In this document: piece by piece, positions 33,157-41,285 of the stretch
How the letters are laid out: every line of letters starts with the position of its first letter
Numbering within the stretch: the stretch's first letter is position 1
Assembly (NCBI RefSeq): GCF_019222765.1
Contig: NZ_CP078145.1
Span: 8,556,001 to 8,620,000 of the forward strand
Length of the DNA: 64,000 bases
DNA from: Nocardia iowensis
Lineage (GTDB): Bacteria; Actinomycetota; Actinomycetes; Mycobacteriales; Mycobacteriaceae
Direction of reading: 5' to 3'
Translations under genes and position numbers: made by a program
The notes under the pieces: model-generated
What the model was told of the DNA's origin: nothing
Seen by the model: only the letters and a program-made list of their open reading frames with translations
Database searches by the model: none

Positions 33157-34593
33157 CTACGGGCTCGGTGTAGCGATCGCCGCCCCGGGGCGGGAAACCT
33201 CATCGGGTAGCACGGTAGAGCCGGAAGCGCCCACGCGGTAGCGGGCACCGCGATGCTCGTCCGGCAGCCGGTCGCCCGTTCCGAACAGGGCATTGCGCAG
33301 CGTGCCCGGCACGTACTCGGTGGCGTAGGCACCGCGTTCGGTCAGTACCGGAACTACGTGGCGGACAACGTCTTCGAAGGACCCGGGTGTGATGGCGTAG
33401 GCCAGGTTGAAGCCGTCGAGGTCAGTGTCCGCGACCCACTCCTGGAGCAGATCCGCGACGGTCGCGCCGGAGCCAACGAACACCGGACCCATGCCGCCGA
33501 TGCCCGCCCATCGACCGATATCCCGCACCGTCCACTCGCGGCCGTCGTCGTCGAACTCCTGGAAAGCGGCGACGGCGGACTGGATGGCGTTGCTCTGCAC
33601 CTGTCCGATCGGGTCGTCCAGGTCGTAGCTCGACAGATCGATACCCATCCAACCGGACATGAAAACGAGACCGCCCTCGATGCTGGCGTAGGACAGGTAC
33701 TCCTCGTGCTTGCGCTGTGCCGCATCGTCGGAGGCGCCGGTGATGATGGTGGCCAGTGCGTAGATCCGAGCGGAGTACGGATCGCGGCCCGCCTCCCGCA
33801 GCGCGCCGCGGATCCGGGAAACCGTTTGTGCGAGAATCCGTTTCGACGGCCCGGCGATGAAGATGGCTTCGGCGTTCTCGGCGGCGAACCGCACGCCGCG
33901 GGTCGAGGCGCCCGCCTGATAGATGACCGGCGTGCGCTGGGGTGACGGCTCCGAGAGGTGGATGCCGGGCACCGTGAAGTGTTTGCCCTGATGGCCGATG
34001 TGGTGCACCTTCGCCGGGTCGACGTAGATGCCCTGGGCGGCGTCGCGAACCACCGCGTCGTCCTCCCATGACCCTTCCCACAGCTTGTACAGGACCTCGA
34101 GGTATTCGTCGGCCTGGTTGTAGCGCTCATCGTGGTCCAGCTGGTCGTCCGCACCGAAATTCCGTGCTGCCGAGGGCAAGTAACCCGTCACCACATTCCA
34201 GCCGATGCGGCCATTGGTCAGGTGGTCGAGCGTGGAGAGCCGGCGCGCGAACGGAAAGGGATGCTCGAATCCGGTGCCGGTGGTGATACCGAACCCTAGG
34301 TGCTCGGTGACCGCGGCCATGGCCGATACGAGCAGCAGCGGATCGGCCACCGGGATCTGGGCGCCCTGGCGCAGTGCCGCGATATCGCTGCCACCGTAGA
34401 CGTCGTAGGTGCCGAGCACGTCGGCGATGAAGATGCCGTCGAAACGCCCCTGCTCCAACAGCTTTGCCAGCTCGGTCCAGTAACTCAGTTCCTTGTACCG
34501 GTGCGACTGATCGTCCGGATGCCGCCACAGTCCCGGTGATTGGTGGGCGACGCAGTTCATGTCGAAGGCGTTGAACCGAATTCGGCGGGTCAT
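33157..34593 (-). CDS. NtaA/SnaA/DszA-family FMNH2-dependent monooxygenase
   Basis: 478 residues from ATG 34593 with AGGAGC upstream. Bacterial luciferase fold of the DszA subgroup: RIRFNAFDMNCVAHQSPGLW, then RFDGIFIADVLGTYDVYGGS, then DHLTNGRIGWNVVTGYLPSA, and VIYQAGASTRGVRFAAENAE. DszA opens dibenzothiophene sulfone rings; relatives act on nitrilotriacetate or pristinamycin. With a DszC-like partner a sulfone substrate is favoured, but no DszB desulfinase is present. The start overlaps the upstream stop by 4 bases (ATGA). The C-terminal 35 residues are family-atypical Ser/Thr/Pro-rich. Confidence 0.85.
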   Translation of the reverse strand: MTRRIRFNAFDMNCVAHQSPGLWRHPDDQSHRYKELSYWTELAKLLEQGRFDGIFIADVLGTYDVYGGSDIAALRQGAQIPVADPLLLVSAMAAVTEHLGFGITTGTGFEHPFPFARRLSTLDHLTNGRIGWNVVTGYLPSAARNFGADDQLDHDERYNQADEYLEVLYKLWEGSWEDDAVVRDAAQGIYVDPAKVHHIGHQGKHFTVPGIHLSEPSPQRTPVIYQAGASTRGVRFAAENAEAIFIAGPSKRILAQTVSRIRGALREAGRDPYSARIYALATIITGASDDAAQRKHEEYLSYASIEGGLVFMSGWMGIDLSSYDLDDPIGQVQSNAIQSAVAAFQEFDDDGREWTVRDIGRWAGIGGMGPVFVGSGATVADLLQEWVADTDLDGFNLAYAITPGSFEDVVRHVVPVLTERGAYATEYVPGTLRNALFGTGDRLPDEHRGARYRVGASGSTVLPDEVSRPGAAIATPSP

Positions 34594-35810
34594 TGGGCCG
34601 CTCCTGCCGCTGGCTTGCGTTCGCCCGCGCTCCAGGCGAACGGCAGGTCGGCGCCGTTGAGCAGGTGATCGCCGATCGCCCGCGCCTTCTGGATGGCGGG
34701 ATTGTGTACCGAGATGGTGCGGGCGTTGCGCCAGTGCCGATCCAGCCGCTGGCGCTCCGAGACGACCGAGGCGCCACCGACTTCGAAGAGCAGCGTGGTG
34801 GCGGGCAGCACCAGGTCGATCACCGCGATCTGCGCTTGCGCGGCGGCGAGTTCGGCTGCCACCAAAGACTTTTCGTCCTTCGCGCCGCTCGCGAGCACCT
34901 CGTCGAGGATGTCGGCGACCGCGAGCACGCTCGACTTGGCGGCGAACGCGGCGGCGGACAGCCGACCGATCACCTGTTGTACCAGCGGATCCTCGCGCGG
35001 CAGATCGGCGGCGGAGTGTGAGTAACTGCGCGTGCGTCCCGCCACCCACTCCCTGGCGTCTCGCTCCGCGCGCTGCGCGATGCCCGCGAGCACCGACAGC
35101 TGGACAAGTTGGAGATAGGAGGTCGCGTAGGTCGGGCCGGGAGCGCCATAGCCGGGGCCGAGGATGCGCTCCTCGGCCACCACGACATCGGTGAATTCCG
35201 TGGTGCCACTGGCCGTGAGCCGCTGTCCGAAGCCGTCCCAGTCATCGTGCTGACGCACGCCCGCGGCGCTGGCGTCGACGAGCACCCCCACCCGCTCGCC
35301 ATCCCGGTCCGCAGCGACCAGGATGTAGTCCGCGTACAGGGAACCGGTGCTGTAGTACTTCACGCCGTTGAGCAGCCAACGGTCGCCGTCCTTGGTCAGC
35401 CGGGTGCGGTAGCGGTCCACCGCGCCGACGCCCGGTTCGGTGATGGCATTGCCGACCAGCGTGCTCGTCGCCGTCCGCAACCACTGCTCACGGCTGGGCC
35501 CCGGCTCGGCGAGCAGCTGGTCCTCGACGAACGAGAAATGCACGCGCAACGCCTGCGGCAGGTTCGATTCGGCCGCCGCCAACTCGATGAGCTGCCGGAA
35601 CAGCTGGCGCACGGTGACGCCGTACCCGCCGAACTCGACCGGCACCCGCAATGCGCCGAATTTCGCCGCACGCAGCCGGCCCACTTCGTCGAACGGCAGT
35701 CGGCGGTCGACCTCCCGCTCCACCGCGCCCTGCGCGATACGCTCGAAGATCGGTCCGAAGACCGCATCCAGTTCGGAATCGGTGGCGGATTCGGTCTCGA
35801 TGGATGTCAT
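34590..35810 (-). CDS. DszC-like flavin-dependent monooxygenase (acyl-CoA dehydrogenase fold)
   Basis: 406 residues from ATG 35810; the frame to 35912 lacks start context. Acyl-CoA-dehydrogenase-fold monooxygenase: RLPFDEVGRLRAAKFGALRV, then LRVHFSFVEDQ, the stretch RWLLNGVKYYSTGSLYADYI, and the C-terminal QRLDRHWRNARTISVHNPAI. Like DszC it lacks the dehydrogenase GSNEIQ end. Likely adds oxygen to a sulfide or sulfoxide with FMNH2 from the cluster's reductases. First gene of a two-gene operon with the DszA-like enzyme. Similar in build to the SfnB-like protein at 28623, so the cluster has two such pairs. Confidence 0.83.
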   Translation of the reverse strand: MTSIETESATDSELDAVFGPIFERIAQGAVEREVDRRLPFDEVGRLRAAKFGALRVPVEFGGYGVTVRQLFRQLIELAAAESNLPQALRVHFSFVEDQLLAEPGPSREQWLRTATSTLVGNAITEPGVGAVDRYRTRLTKDGDRWLLNGVKYYSTGSLYADYILVAADRDGERVGVLVDASAAGVRQHDDWDGFGQRLTASGTTEFTDVVVAEERILGPGYGAPGPTYATSYLQLVQLSVLAGIAQRAERDAREWVAGRTRSYSHSAADLPREDPLVQQVIGRLSAAAFAAKSSVLAVADILDEVLASGAKDEKSLVAAELAAAQAQIAVIDLVLPATTLLFEVGGASVVSERQRLDRHWRNARTISVHNPAIQKARAIGDHLLNGADLPFAWSAGERKPAAGAAQ

Positions 35811-35959
35811 CGCCCCACGATGGCGCACCCCGCGGATCAGCTCACGGGTTGCGCGCACCGCGATCGTAATGCGGCACAGCTCCCAAGCGCGCATGCTGTC
35901 CGTCAGCACCACGATGCTGGTCCGCGGTGGTTGTCGGTGGGTCTGGTTACAGTCGCGAG

Positions 35960-36262
35960 GTGGCTGGATCGGAGTACTCGTTCACGGCGGAGGTGTGGGA
36001 ACACTCCGGCGAGATGTCCTGGCATTTCATCTCACTACCCGAAGACATCGCCGATGAGATCGAGGAGAAGTACGCCCACCGCGCCGGTGGGTTCGGTTCG
36101 GTCCGCGTGCACGTCACCATCGGCATCAGCCGCTGGTCGACCTCCCTGTTCCCCGACAAGTCCCGTGCCACCTACCTACTTCCGCTGAAGAAGGCGATCC
36201 GCACCGCCGAAGAACTCACCGCGGGCTCCCGACCGCGGATCGAGCTGGTCGTCGCCGTCTGA
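35960..36262 (+). CDS. DUF1905 domain protein
   Basis: 100 residues from GTG 35960 (starts VAGSEYSFTAEVWEHSGEMS). Features of DUF1905: FTAEVWEH, then WHFISLPEDIADEIEE, the segment VRVHVTIGISRWSTSLFPDK and YLLPLKKAIRTAEELTAG. A small beta-barrel of unknown function, often fused to a YdeI/OmpD-associated domain that is absent here. Divergent from the DszC-like gene; followed by the intergenic repeat at 36281. Confidence 0.8.
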   Translation: MAGSEYSFTAEVWEHSGEMSWHFISLPEDIADEIEEKYAHRAGGFGSVRVHVTIGISRWSTSLFPDKSRATYLLPLKKAIRTAEELTAGSRPRIELVVAV

Positions 36263-36280
36263 CCCGGCGCGACGGCGGGC

Positions 36281-36353
36281 CGCACACCCACTGTCGCAGG
36301 TGCACACCACCTATAGCGGGTGTGCACGCCGAACAAAGGGTGTGCGCGTCAAC
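36281..36353. repeat. inverted copy of the 11259 intergenic repeat
   Basis: On the minus strand this segment reads CACACCCTTTG, then GCACACCC, CTATAGG and GGTGTGC, collinear with the units at 11259 and 11381. It fills the convergent gap between stops at 36262 and 36364. Confidence 0.65.
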
Positions 36354-36363
36354 TATGGATGGG

Positions 36364-36693
36364 TCAGCGGGTCATGCATTCGGTGGCTATGCGGGAGCTC
36401 GCCGTGCGTGCCTTCTGCGCGTCGTCGGCGTTCATGCCGAGGGTCTGCTGGTCGGGCGCCGTGGTGTCGTACTTGTCGCTCATCATGACGCGCAAGCCTT
36501 CCTGCGAGATGCCCTGTTCTACAAAGAGTTTGGCGGCACAGTCGGCAAGTTGCTTGCTCTTGATGCCTTTGTCCTGGAGGGACTTGGCGAGGTCCGCCTG
36601 CGTCACCGTCGGCGCTGCCGCCGCATTGTCGTTGCCGCATGCCGCGAGCACCGGCAGCGCGATGAGCGCTGCGGCGATCAGGGAGATCCGCAC
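36364..36693 (-). CDS. small lipoprotein
   Basis: 109 residues from GTG 36693 with GAGGA 6 bases upstream. The lipobox is LAAC (Cys19 in ALPVLAACGNDN). The mature part is helical: TVTQADLAKSLQDKGIKSKQ, then LADCAAKLFVEQGISQEGLR, with cysteines in LADCAAK and TECMTR that may form a disulfide. It resembles small actinobacterial lipoproteins with a DUF732-like helical bundle, but the match is not firm. Monocistronic. Confidence 0.7.
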   Translation of the reverse strand: MRISLIAAALIALPVLAACGNDNAAAAPTVTQADLAKSLQDKGIKSKQLADCAAKLFVEQGISQEGLRVMMSDKYDTTAPDQQTLGMNADDAQKARTASSRIATECMTR

Positions 36694-36735
36694 CTGAATC
36701 CTCTATCTGTCGAATAAACGCTGTCGTCGTAGTTT

Positions 36736-37032
36736 TCACAAATCCATCGCGGCGCGCAACGCCGTGTCGAGGCGTTCCAGAGCCTCTGATTCCATGTCGT
36801 CGAGCCGTTCGGCGAGCCAGCCGCGGAAGATGCGACCGATATTTCCGGCGTGCACCCAGCCGTACCGCTCCACCGGCACCGCGAGGATGTCCCGCGGATC
36901 GTCCTCGACCACCTCGGCGGCGATCAGCCACGGCCTCGGCGACTCGTTGATGCCGTCACTGCTGATGAGCACGACGGTGCGCCGACGCGGCGAACCATGC
37001 GGGTTGTAGATCCACAGTTCACCCCGCCGCAC
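36736..37032 (-). CDS. MazF/PemK-type toxin
   Basis: 98 residues from GTG 37032. N-terminal RRGELWIYNPHGSPRRRTVV and LISSDGINES match the PemK/MazF core (RGE-x-W...R..V.I.S.D..N). DILAVPVERYGWVHAGNIGR carries the later beta strands. The C-terminal helix is LDDMESEALERLDTALRAAM. Family role: ribosome-independent mRNA endonuclease. Its start lies 14 bases inside the antitoxin gene, the usual coupled TA order (antitoxin first). Confidence 0.78.
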   Translation of the reverse strand: MRRGELWIYNPHGSPRRRTVVLISSDGINESPRPWLIAAEVVEDDPRDILAVPVERYGWVHAGNIGRIFRGWLAERLDDMESEALERLDTALRAAMDL

Positions 37033-37243
37033 GCATCGCCTCCTCGGCGGCGGCCAGCTCGGCCGCGTCCGCGGCGGCTTCGGACGTCACGTCCGGCGCC
37101 GGACCGCACCCGGTGCGCACGGCCTCGCGCCGCGCGGCCTTCGATATCCACGCCGATGGCGACATGCCCGCGCGGGCCGCGGCCTGCTCGGCGAAAGACC
37201 AGGCAGCCTCGTCCAGCGAAAGGGTCACCTTACGCGTTGCCAT
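37019..37243 (-). CDS. antitoxin of MazEF-like pair
   Basis: 74 residues from ATG 37243 (AAGG 8 bases upstream). MATRKVTLSLDEAAWSFAEQ is a ribbon-helix-helix-type start, continued by AARAGMSPSAWISKAARREA. The C-terminal half is Ala/Glu-rich (EAAADAAELAAAEEAMRAAG), the flexible toxin-neutralising tail. GGTAAGGTAATTGGTA around the start contains tandem GGTAA and may be the autoregulatory operator. The longer frame upstream is rejected. Confidence 0.78.
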   Translation of the reverse strand: MATRKVTLSLDEAAWSFAEQAAARAGMSPSAWISKAARREAVRTGCGPAPDVTSEAAADAAELAAAEEAMRAAG

Positions 37244-37379
37244 ACCAATTACCTTACCGCTTCCCCGGGCACTCGGGCCAGGCTCGATTGCCGCGTGACC
37301 GGCGGTGACCATCAACTGAGGGCGACCGACTGCTGTTAGGGTGAGCGCACTGGCCGAGCGAACAGTTGGGATGGCTGGC

Positions 37380-38171
37380 ATGACGACGTTGAATCACCAT
37401 CGGGTCGGTGCGGGCGAACCGCTGGTGCTGGTGCACGGCATCGGCAGTCGGTGGCAGGTGTGGGAGCCGATCATCGACACCCTCGCCCGATCCTACGATG
37501 TGATCGCCGTGGATCTCCCCGGCTTCGGCGCCTCGGCACCGCTCGCGACAACGACCGTCGACCTGCTCACCGATGCGCTCGCCGAATTCCTTGCGGCACA
37601 AGGAATCGAGCGGCCGCACCTGGCAGGCAATTCGATGGGCGGGCTGATCACGCTGAACCTCGGCGCCCGCGGACTCGCCCGCTCCGTTACCGCCTTTTCG
37701 CCGATCGCGTTCTGGGACAAGCCTGGTCGCATCTGGTGCCAGCAGTCACTCGGCAAGTCCCGGCTGCTCGCGATCCGACTGAACCCCGCATTGCCGACCG
37801 TCCTCGGCACCGCCGCGGGCCGGACGGCGTTCCTGAGGCTGGTCTTCGGCAAACCGTGGGCCGTCGATGCCCAGGTGGCCATGGATACCGCGAACGGCGC
37901 GGCCGACGCACCGGGATTCGAGCAAGCCATGGCCTCGTTCGCCGACGCGAAGCCGCCCGAAAACGGGGGCCTGGCAAGCATTCCCGTCACTGTCGCCTGG
38001 GGTAGTCGCGACATCCTGCTGACGTACCGAACGCAGAGTCGACGGGCCCGCGCGGTCTTGCCGAACGCGAACCATGTCACCCTGCACGGCAGCGGCCACA
38101 CACCGTTCTACGACGATCCCGCCGGGTGCGCGAAGGTGGTGCTGGACACCATCGGCGCCCACGGTAAGTAG
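37380..38171 (+). CDS. alpha/beta hydrolase
   Basis: 263 residues from ATG 37380; in-frame ATG 37371 and GTG 37341 are alternatives. Fold and triad are complete: oxyanion region LVLVHGIGSRW, nucleophile Ser in HLAGNSMGGLIT, acid in AWGSRDILLTY and base in HGSGHTPFYDD. Cap region about 120-190 with RIWCQQSLGKSRLLAIRLNP. No signal peptide. General esterase/hydrolase; substrate unknown. Stands alone between the TA pair and the TetR operon, convergent with tetR. Confidence 0.83.
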   Translation: MTTLNHHRVGAGEPLVLVHGIGSRWQVWEPIIDTLARSYDVIAVDLPGFGASAPLATTTVDLLTDALAEFLAAQGIERPHLAGNSMGGLITLNLGARGLARSVTAFSPIAFWDKPGRIWCQQSLGKSRLLAIRLNPALPTVLGTAAGRTAFLRLVFGKPWAVDAQVAMDTANGAADAPGFEQAMASFADAKPPENGGLASIPVTVAWGSRDILLTYRTQSRRARAVLPNANHVTLHGSGHTPFYDDPAGCAKVVLDTIGAHGK

Positions 38172-38201
38172 CGGTCGCCGCTCGAGTCCGCGGTAGCCCG
38201 A

Positions 38202-38885
38202 TCAAGGCCCCGATGACGAGGTCGGCTGCGAGCGCGGCGCGGTCAACGTGTCCGGGTGAGCTGTCCCCAAGAGGATGCGCACCGCATTCCGCCAGCGGTG
38301 CTCGATGATTCGGTTCCGGCCCACCTCGCCGGTCAACAACACACGCATGGCAAGCCCGGTCATGATCTCGATGGTGAACTCGGTGATCGTCGGCACCCGA
38401 GGGTCGTCCGGGAACTCCGCGCGGAAGACATCGCGAATGCTGTTGTGCATCAGTTCGAACAGCCGATGCTCCAGCGGCAGGAACGCGGCGAGCAGTTCCG
38501 GATCGGTGCGCGCGCCCACCCATATCTCCAGCGCGGCCAGGAACGACGGCCCACTGAGCATCCGCATGGTCAGCTCGACCGCGGTCTCCAGCCGATCCGC
38601 TGACGCCGGGATGTCCTCGAATTCCCTTGTCAGTTGGTCGAATCGGCGGGCGGCGAGATGCTCGACCGCACCGGCGAGCAGATCCGCCTTGGTCGGAAAA
38701 TGATGCTGTAGCGTGCCGCGCGGCACCCCGGCTCGCTTCTGCACCGCGAGCGTGGTGGTGCCCGCGTAGCCGACCTCGACCAGGCTTTCCAATGCCGCGT
38801 CCAGGAGTCGCGTGCGCATGCGCGTCCGGCGCTGCGCCTGCGTCTCCCGGACGCGATCCGGCACGGAGGTCAGCGGCCCTGCCAC
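38202..38885 (-). CDS. TetR-family regulator
   Basis: 227 residues from GTG 38885. The HTH at about 20-68 carries RTRMRTRLLDAALESLVEVG, then YAGTTTLAVQKRAGVPRGTL and QHHFPTKADLLAG. The ligand-binding domain follows with a TetR_C-type MHNSIRDVFRAEF helix. Third gene of a thiolase-like/crotonase/tetR operon, overlapping the crotonase by 16 bases. The 24-bp palindrome at 41182-41205 in front of the operon is its likely binding site, giving acyl-CoA-responsive autoregulation (inference). Confidence 0.86.
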   Translation of the reverse strand: MAGPLTSVPDRVRETQAQRRTRMRTRLLDAALESLVEVGYAGTTTLAVQKRAGVPRGTLQHHFPTKADLLAGAVEHLAARRFDQLTREFEDIPASADRLETAVELTMRMLSGPSFLAALEIWVGARTDPELLAAFLPLEHRLFELMHNSIRDVFRAEFPDDPRVPTITEFTIEIMTGLAMRVLLTGEVGRNRIIEHRWRNAVRILLGTAHPDTLTAPRSQPTSSSGP

Positions 38886-39634
38886 TGGGGTTCACGCTTC
38901 TGCGCGAAGGCGAGCGCGCCCTCGGTGGCGTCCTTGGAAAACAGTGCGGGCAAGGCGATTTCACCCTGCTTGGCGAATGCCTCGGCCACCGTCCAGTCGG
39001 GCGACTCATCGATGATCCGCTTGCTGGCGGCGACCGCGAGCGGTGCGGCGGCGGCGATTTCGGCGGCGAGCTCGAGGGCGACCGCCAATGCGGCGCCCGG
39101 CTCGGCGATCCGATTGACCAGGCCCAACTGATAGAGCCGTTCGGCGCCGACCCGCCCACCGGTCAGCGCGAGCTCGGCGGCCATGCTGCGCGGCAGCCGC
39201 TGGGTCAGGCGCAGCACTCCACCGCCCGCGGCAACCAAGCCGCGCTTGACTTCCGGGATACCGAACTGGGCATTACTGGCGGCGACGATGAGGTCACCGG
39301 ACAGCGCCAACTCGAAACCACCGGCCAGCGCGAAACCCTCGACCGCCGAAATCATCGGCTTCACCGGAGGTTTCGCGGCAATCCCCAGCGGCCCGCGCCG
39401 CTGCGTCATCGGCATCTCACCCTTCGATGCGGCGACGAGATCCATGCCCGCACTGAAGGTTCCGCCCGCGCCGGTGAGCACCAGCACCCGGGCGGCGTCG
39501 TCGGCTTCGAATTCGTCGACGGCGGTCTCGATGGCCTGTGCGGTGGCCAGGTTGATGGCGTTGCGGGCCTCCGGGCGATTGACGGTCAGCACGGTGATCG
39601 CGTCGCGCCGTTCAACCAGTATCAGGTCATTCAT
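38870..39634 (-). CDS. enoyl-CoA hydratase/isomerase
   Basis: 254 residues; ATG 39634 overlaps the thiolase-like stop (ATGA). Crotonase fold with oxyanion-hole segments GGTFSAGMDLVAAS and VEGFALAGGFELALSGDLIV. The catalytic Glu is in FGIPEVKRGLVAAGGGVLRL, where the second glutamate position is replaced by glycine/valine. C-terminal EGALAFAQKREPQWQGR. Expected to hydrate or isomerise enoyl-CoA in beta-oxidation of an unknown acid. Confidence 0.87.
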   Translation of the reverse strand: MNDLILVERRDAITVLTVNRPEARNAINLATAQAIETAVDEFEADDAARVLVLTGAGGTFSAGMDLVAASKGEMPMTQRRGPLGIAAKPPVKPMISAVEGFALAGGFELALSGDLIVAASNAQFGIPEVKRGLVAAGGGVLRLTQRLPRSMAAELALTGGRVGAERLYQLGLVNRIAEPGAALAVALELAAEIAAAAPLAVAASKRIIDESPDWTVAEAFAKQGEIALPALFSKDATEGALAFAQKREPQWQGR

Positions 39635-41163
39635 CGGGCGGTCCTCTCGGTGAGCAAGGTGAGCTTGTCGGCGGCGGTGATATCGGCTGCGGCGCCGAGC
39701 GGGTCGCCGCCGTCGAACGCCGCGACGGTCTCGGCGTCGGACGCCCGGATCAGTATGCGGGCACCGCTCGGGGTGAGGGCGCTCACCACGACGGCCTCGG
39801 GTTCGTCGGCGTGGTCTGGCGCGGGGCCCTTGCGATAGGCGACGGTGTACGCCTCGACGGTGGCCGGGCCGGTGTAGCCCGGGGCCGCCGCCCGCCGTGC
39901 CGCGGGCACCTCCGCCTCGATCGAATGGAACAGTCGCGCAGGAGGTTTCGCCGAGTACACACCGACGCCGTGTTTGGTGATGTACCAGCCGAGCGCGGTG
40001 GCGAGGCCGTAGGCATCCGGATCCTCGCGCAACAGGCCGACCAGTGTCGCGATCGAATGGGTGCTGTAGTTGTTGCCGGGGCCGCCGCCGAAGGTGAGCC
40101 CGCCGGTGACCGAAAGCGGTCGCGCGGGATCATCGATGGGCAGGCCGAGCGCCTCGGCCGCGACCTGTACCGCGACCGGGAAGCAGGAATACAGGTCGAT
40201 GTGCGCGACGTCGTCGATGCCGATACCGGCCGCACCGAGTGCGGCCCGCCCGGCCGCCGCGATGGCGGGCGAGGCGGCCATGTCCGCGCGTTCGGAGACG
40301 AACCACTCATCGGTGGCGGTGGCTCCGCCGTGTGGGAATACCCACCGGTCCCGAGGCACCCCGGCCGCGGCCGCGGCGGCCGCACTGCACACGATCAATC
40401 CGGCGCCCAGATCCACCGACAGATTCGCGATGAGCAGCTTCGGATACGGCGTAGACACCATCCGATTCGCACGCGTCGGGGTCACCAGGTCGGCGGCCGA
40501 CTGCGCCGTGGGCTGCCACGCATAGGGATTGGCCGCCGCCACGGCGGACAGCCGCGACCACAGCTCACCGGTTCGGGTGCGGTGCTCGTCCTCGCTCAGC
40601 CCTAGCCTGCCGCGCAGCGCGGTTTCCATCAACGCGTAGAAGTACACCGGTCCCCACAGCCCGGCCGCGGTTTCCATCTCGGAGTTGGGCGCGCGGTCCG
40701 ACCCGATGAGTTCGCTCGGCCGCACCTCGTCGGACTGCTCCGGCCAATCCAGCGCGGCACCCGCTCGGGTCGAGGCGTTCCACGAGGCCACCGCTTCGGC
40801 CCCGGTGATGAGCGCAACCTCGGACTTTCCATCGGCAATGGCCTGGGCGACCGTGTTGAGCAGGCGCTGCGGTGCGTCGCCGCCGAAGCGCACCGACTGG
40901 ATCGTCCGCTTCGGCGACGCACCGAGTTCGGCGGCGACCAGCGCACCGAGGTCCGCGTACGGCCTGCTGACCGGCGCCGCGGCCGCGATCAGGTCCGCGG
41001 CTCGGACCAGCCGATCACCGGTGCCGCTGTCGGCGCCCGCGCGGCGCAGGGCTTCGGCGGCGAGTTCGACCGGTCCCGGCAATCCCGGCTCGCCGTTCCG
41101 ATGCACGACCTGCCCGGCACCGACCAGAACCGGCGTTCGGGGATCCATTCCCGCTGGCAGCAT
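39631..41163 (-). CDS. thiolase-like protein (TLP1/SCP2-thiolase-like) lacking the nucleophilic cysteine
   Basis: 510 residues. Thiolase fold with MDPRTPVLVGAGQVVHRNGE and a late GGLTFGGGPGNNYSTHSIAT block holding the conserved His. The usual nucleophile region (N-x-x-CaSG-x-qA) reads QSVRFGGDAPQRLLNTVAQA, so the cysteine is missing. The last 90 residues (YTGPATVEAYTVAYRKGPAP and onward) form the extra OB-like domain known in mycobacterial TLP1. Such proteins lack thiolase activity; a retro-aldol role like Ltp2 or CoA-ester binding is possible. Heads the operon with crotonase and TetR. ATG 41163 has GGAGGA upstream; ATG 41148 is an alternative. Confidence 0.8.
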   Translation of the reverse strand: MLPAGMDPRTPVLVGAGQVVHRNGEPGLPGPVELAAEALRRAGADSGTGDRLVRAADLIAAAAPVSRPYADLGALVAAELGASPKRTIQSVRFGGDAPQRLLNTVAQAIADGKSEVALITGAEAVASWNASTRAGAALDWPEQSDEVRPSELIGSDRAPNSEMETAAGLWGPVYFYALMETALRGRLGLSEDEHRTRTGELWSRLSAVAAANPYAWQPTAQSAADLVTPTRANRMVSTPYPKLLIANLSVDLGAGLIVCSAAAAAAAGVPRDRWVFPHGGATATDEWFVSERADMAASPAIAAAGRAALGAAGIGIDDVAHIDLYSCFPVAVQVAAEALGLPIDDPARPLSVTGGLTFGGGPGNNYSTHSIATLVGLLREDPDAYGLATALGWYITKHGVGVYSAKPPARLFHSIEAEVPAARRAAAPGYTGPATVEAYTVAYRKGPAPDHADEPEAVVVSALTPSGARILIRASDAETVAAFDGGDPLGAAADITAADKLTLLTERTAR

Positions 41164-41181
41164 TGTTCCTCCGCTCCATCG

Positions 41182-41205
41182 GTTACCGTCAGCATTGACG
41201 GTAAC
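41182..41205. promoter_or_regulatory. 24-bp palindromic operator between divergent acyl-CoA genes
   Basis: Arms GTTACCGTCA (41182-41191) and TGACGGTAAC (41196-41205) are perfectly inverted around GCAT. Placed between the thiolase-like start (41163) and the crotonase start (41286), it could control both. Probable site of the TetR protein encoded at 38202. Confidence 0.7.
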
Positions 41206-41285
41206 TTGCGTTCGATTAGAACAGAGTCCGGATGGCCGGGCAATGGGCCGCTGGACCCGAACTGACTCACGGGTAAGATCCGGGA

